Source: an uncultured Lachnospiraceae bacterium (lineage in GTDB: Bacteria > Bacillota_A > Clostridia > Lachnospirales > Lachnospiraceae). From it: DNA of 17,217 bases. Within the stretch, counting starts at the first letter, position 1, and each line of letters starts with the position of its first letter. Below are positions 16,272 through 17,217 of the stretch, one piece after another. Under the pieces are notes generated by a model. That model made no database searches. It was not told where the DNA came from and saw only the letters and a program-made list of their open reading frames with translations. The position numbers were made by a program, and so were the translations under genes. The DNA lies in the NCBI GenBank assembly GCA_900553635.1, contig USDU01000026.1, forward strand, positions 1 to 17,217. The letters run 5' to 3'.

Positions 16272-17042
16272 ATGAAATATCAGGAAACAGCGCTTATTAA
16301 AGAGCAGCGTGAGATTGCCCCGGGCATCTTTAGCCTGTGGCTTCAGACAGAGCATATCGCGGAAGAGGCGAGACCGGGCCAGTTCGTGTCCGTCTACTGC
16401 CATGACGAGTCGAGACTTCTGCCCCGGCCCATCAGCATCTGCGAGATCGATAAAGAAAATAAATCCCTGAGGCTGGTATACCGGGCAGCAGGAGCCGGAA
16501 CCGCAGAGTTTTCCGGCTACGGCGCGGGAGAGACCTTACGCCTCATCGGCCCCCTGGGAAATGGCTTCCCTCTGGACAAGGGCTATAAAAAAGTATTCCT
16601 CATCGGCGGCGGCATCGGCGTACCGCCCATGGTGGAGCTGTCAAAGCAGCTTCCCGGGGAGAAAATCGTGGTTTCCGGTTACCGGGGCGGCGACCTGTTC
16701 CTGAAGGACGAACTGTCCCGCCACGCAAAACTTGTGGTAGCCACTGAGGACGGAAGTGCCGGAACAAAGGGAAATGTATTGGACGCCATCAAAGAAAATG
16801 GCCTGACTGCGGACGCCATTTTCGCCTGCGGCCCCGGCCCCATGCTCCGGGCCCTGAAGGCTTACGCCGAAGAGCAGGGCATCGACTGTTATTTGTCCCT
16901 GGAGGAGCGGATGGCCTGCGGCATCGGAGCCTGTCTGGCCTGCGTCTGCAAGTCCAAGGATGTGGACGCCCACACGAACGTGAAAAATAAGCGCATCTGC
17001 AAGGACGGTCCGGTCTTTGCGGCTGACGAAATCGAACTGTAA
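16272..17042 (+). CDS. pyrK: Dihydroorotate dehydrogenase B, electron transfer subunit
   Basis: PyrK carries FAD and a [2Fe-2S] cluster and passes electrons from dihydroorotate oxidation by PyrD to NAD+. The 256-residue protein shows the ferredoxin-reductase layout: a FAD-binding barrel with RPISI at 52-56, the VYRAAGAGT segment, the nucleotide-binding VFLIGGGIGVPPM motif, a CGPGPM motif, and a C-terminal cluster site with C216, C221, C224 and C243 in the C-x4-C-x2-C-x18-C arrangement. The ribosome site AGGAG (16261-16265) overlaps the stop of pyrF, and pyrD follows 17 bases after the stop, so the three genes form one operon. Confidence 0.96.
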   Translation: MKYQETALIKEQREIAPGIFSLWLQTEHIAEEARPGQFVSVYCHDESRLLPRPISICEIDKENKSLRLVYRAAGAGTAEFSGYGAGETLRLIGPLGNGFPLDKGYKKVFLIGGGIGVPPMVELSKQLPGEKIVVSGYRGGDLFLKDELSRHAKLVVATEDGSAGTKGNVLDAIKENGLTADAIFACGPGPMLRALKAYAEEQGIDCYLSLEERMACGIGACLACVCKSKDVDAHTNVKNKRICKDGPVFAADEIEL

Positions 17043-17059
17043 CCGGAGGAAGAAGAGCT

Positions 17060-17217
17060 ATGGAATACAAGACAAGTGTAAATCTGGCCGGAGTAGAGCT
17101 TAAGAACCCGGTGATGACAGCCTCCGGAACCTTCGGATCCGCCGGCGAATACGGAGAATTTTACGACCTGGGCGAGCTGGGAGCCGTAGTGACCAAGGGC
17201 GTGGCAAATGTACCCTG
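17060..17217 (+). CDS. pyrD: Dihydroorotate dehydrogenase B, catalytic subunit (3' cut by window end)
   Basis: Only the first 52 codons are present. They show the class 1B PyrD beginning: VNLAGVELKNPVMTASGTFG followed by GAVVTKGV, the start of the FMN-binding barrel. The enzyme oxidises dihydroorotate to orotate and works as a complex with PyrK, the preceding gene. GGAGGA at 17045-17050 lies 9 bases before the ATG. Confidence 0.94.
   Translation, partial: MEYKTSVNLAGVELKNPVMTASGTFGSAGEYGEFYDLGELGAVVTKGVANVP

Overview
The window reads as one continuous stretch of a low-GC-phylum (Firmicutes) chromosome of comparatively high GC, most like a Lachnospiraceae-type gut Clostridium. Reasons: strong AGGAGG-type ribosome binding sites, GTG and TTG starts, a class 2 PyrF followed by PyrK and PyrD as in Gram-positive bacteria, an LCP-family wall ligase, an LTA-synthase-type sulfatase and Big_2-type Ig domains. 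Species cannot be named from the sequence. Every gene is on the + strand. I saw no tRNA, rRNA, CRISPR array, insertion sequence or prophage gene.

Region 1 (1-12965) is a dense cell-surface gene block with gaps of 2-47 bases or short overlaps, closed by a good intrinsic terminator at 12977-13013. In order it holds: the 3' part of an LTA-synthase-family phosphoglycerol transferase/sulfatase; a membrane-anchored Ig-like plus GDPD-type phosphodiesterase; a GtrA-family membrane protein; two tandem CotH-kinase-family proteins with N-terminal membrane anchors; a VTC-domain polyphosphate polymerase; a DUF4956 membrane protein; two GT2 glycosyltransferases; a polyprenyl-phosphate sugar-1-phosphate transferase; and an LCP-family ligase. 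The sugar transferase (priming), glycosyltransferases (elongation) and LCP protein (attachment to peptidoglycan) fit synthesis of a wall-linked glycopolymer, probably carrying phosphoglycerol. No flippase, polymerase or nucleotide-sugar synthesis gene lies in the window, so the set is incomplete here.

The most interesting part is 3153-7822: CotH-CotH-VTC-DUF4956. VTC is a catalytic fold that makes polyphosphate, DUF4956 is a multi-spanning membrane protein of unknown function, and the two CotH proteins look extracytoplasmic. Together they suggest a membrane polyphosphate synthesis/export module coupled to surface phosphorylation, embedded in a glycopolymer operon. That link is inference.

Region 2 (13028-15209) holds a rhamnosyltransferase-like GT2 enzyme and the ribosome-associated GTPase HflX (TTG start). 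Region 3 (15232-17217) is the start of a pyrimidine biosynthesis operon, pyrF-pyrK-pyrD (the last cut by the window end), behind a clear sigma-A-type promoter.
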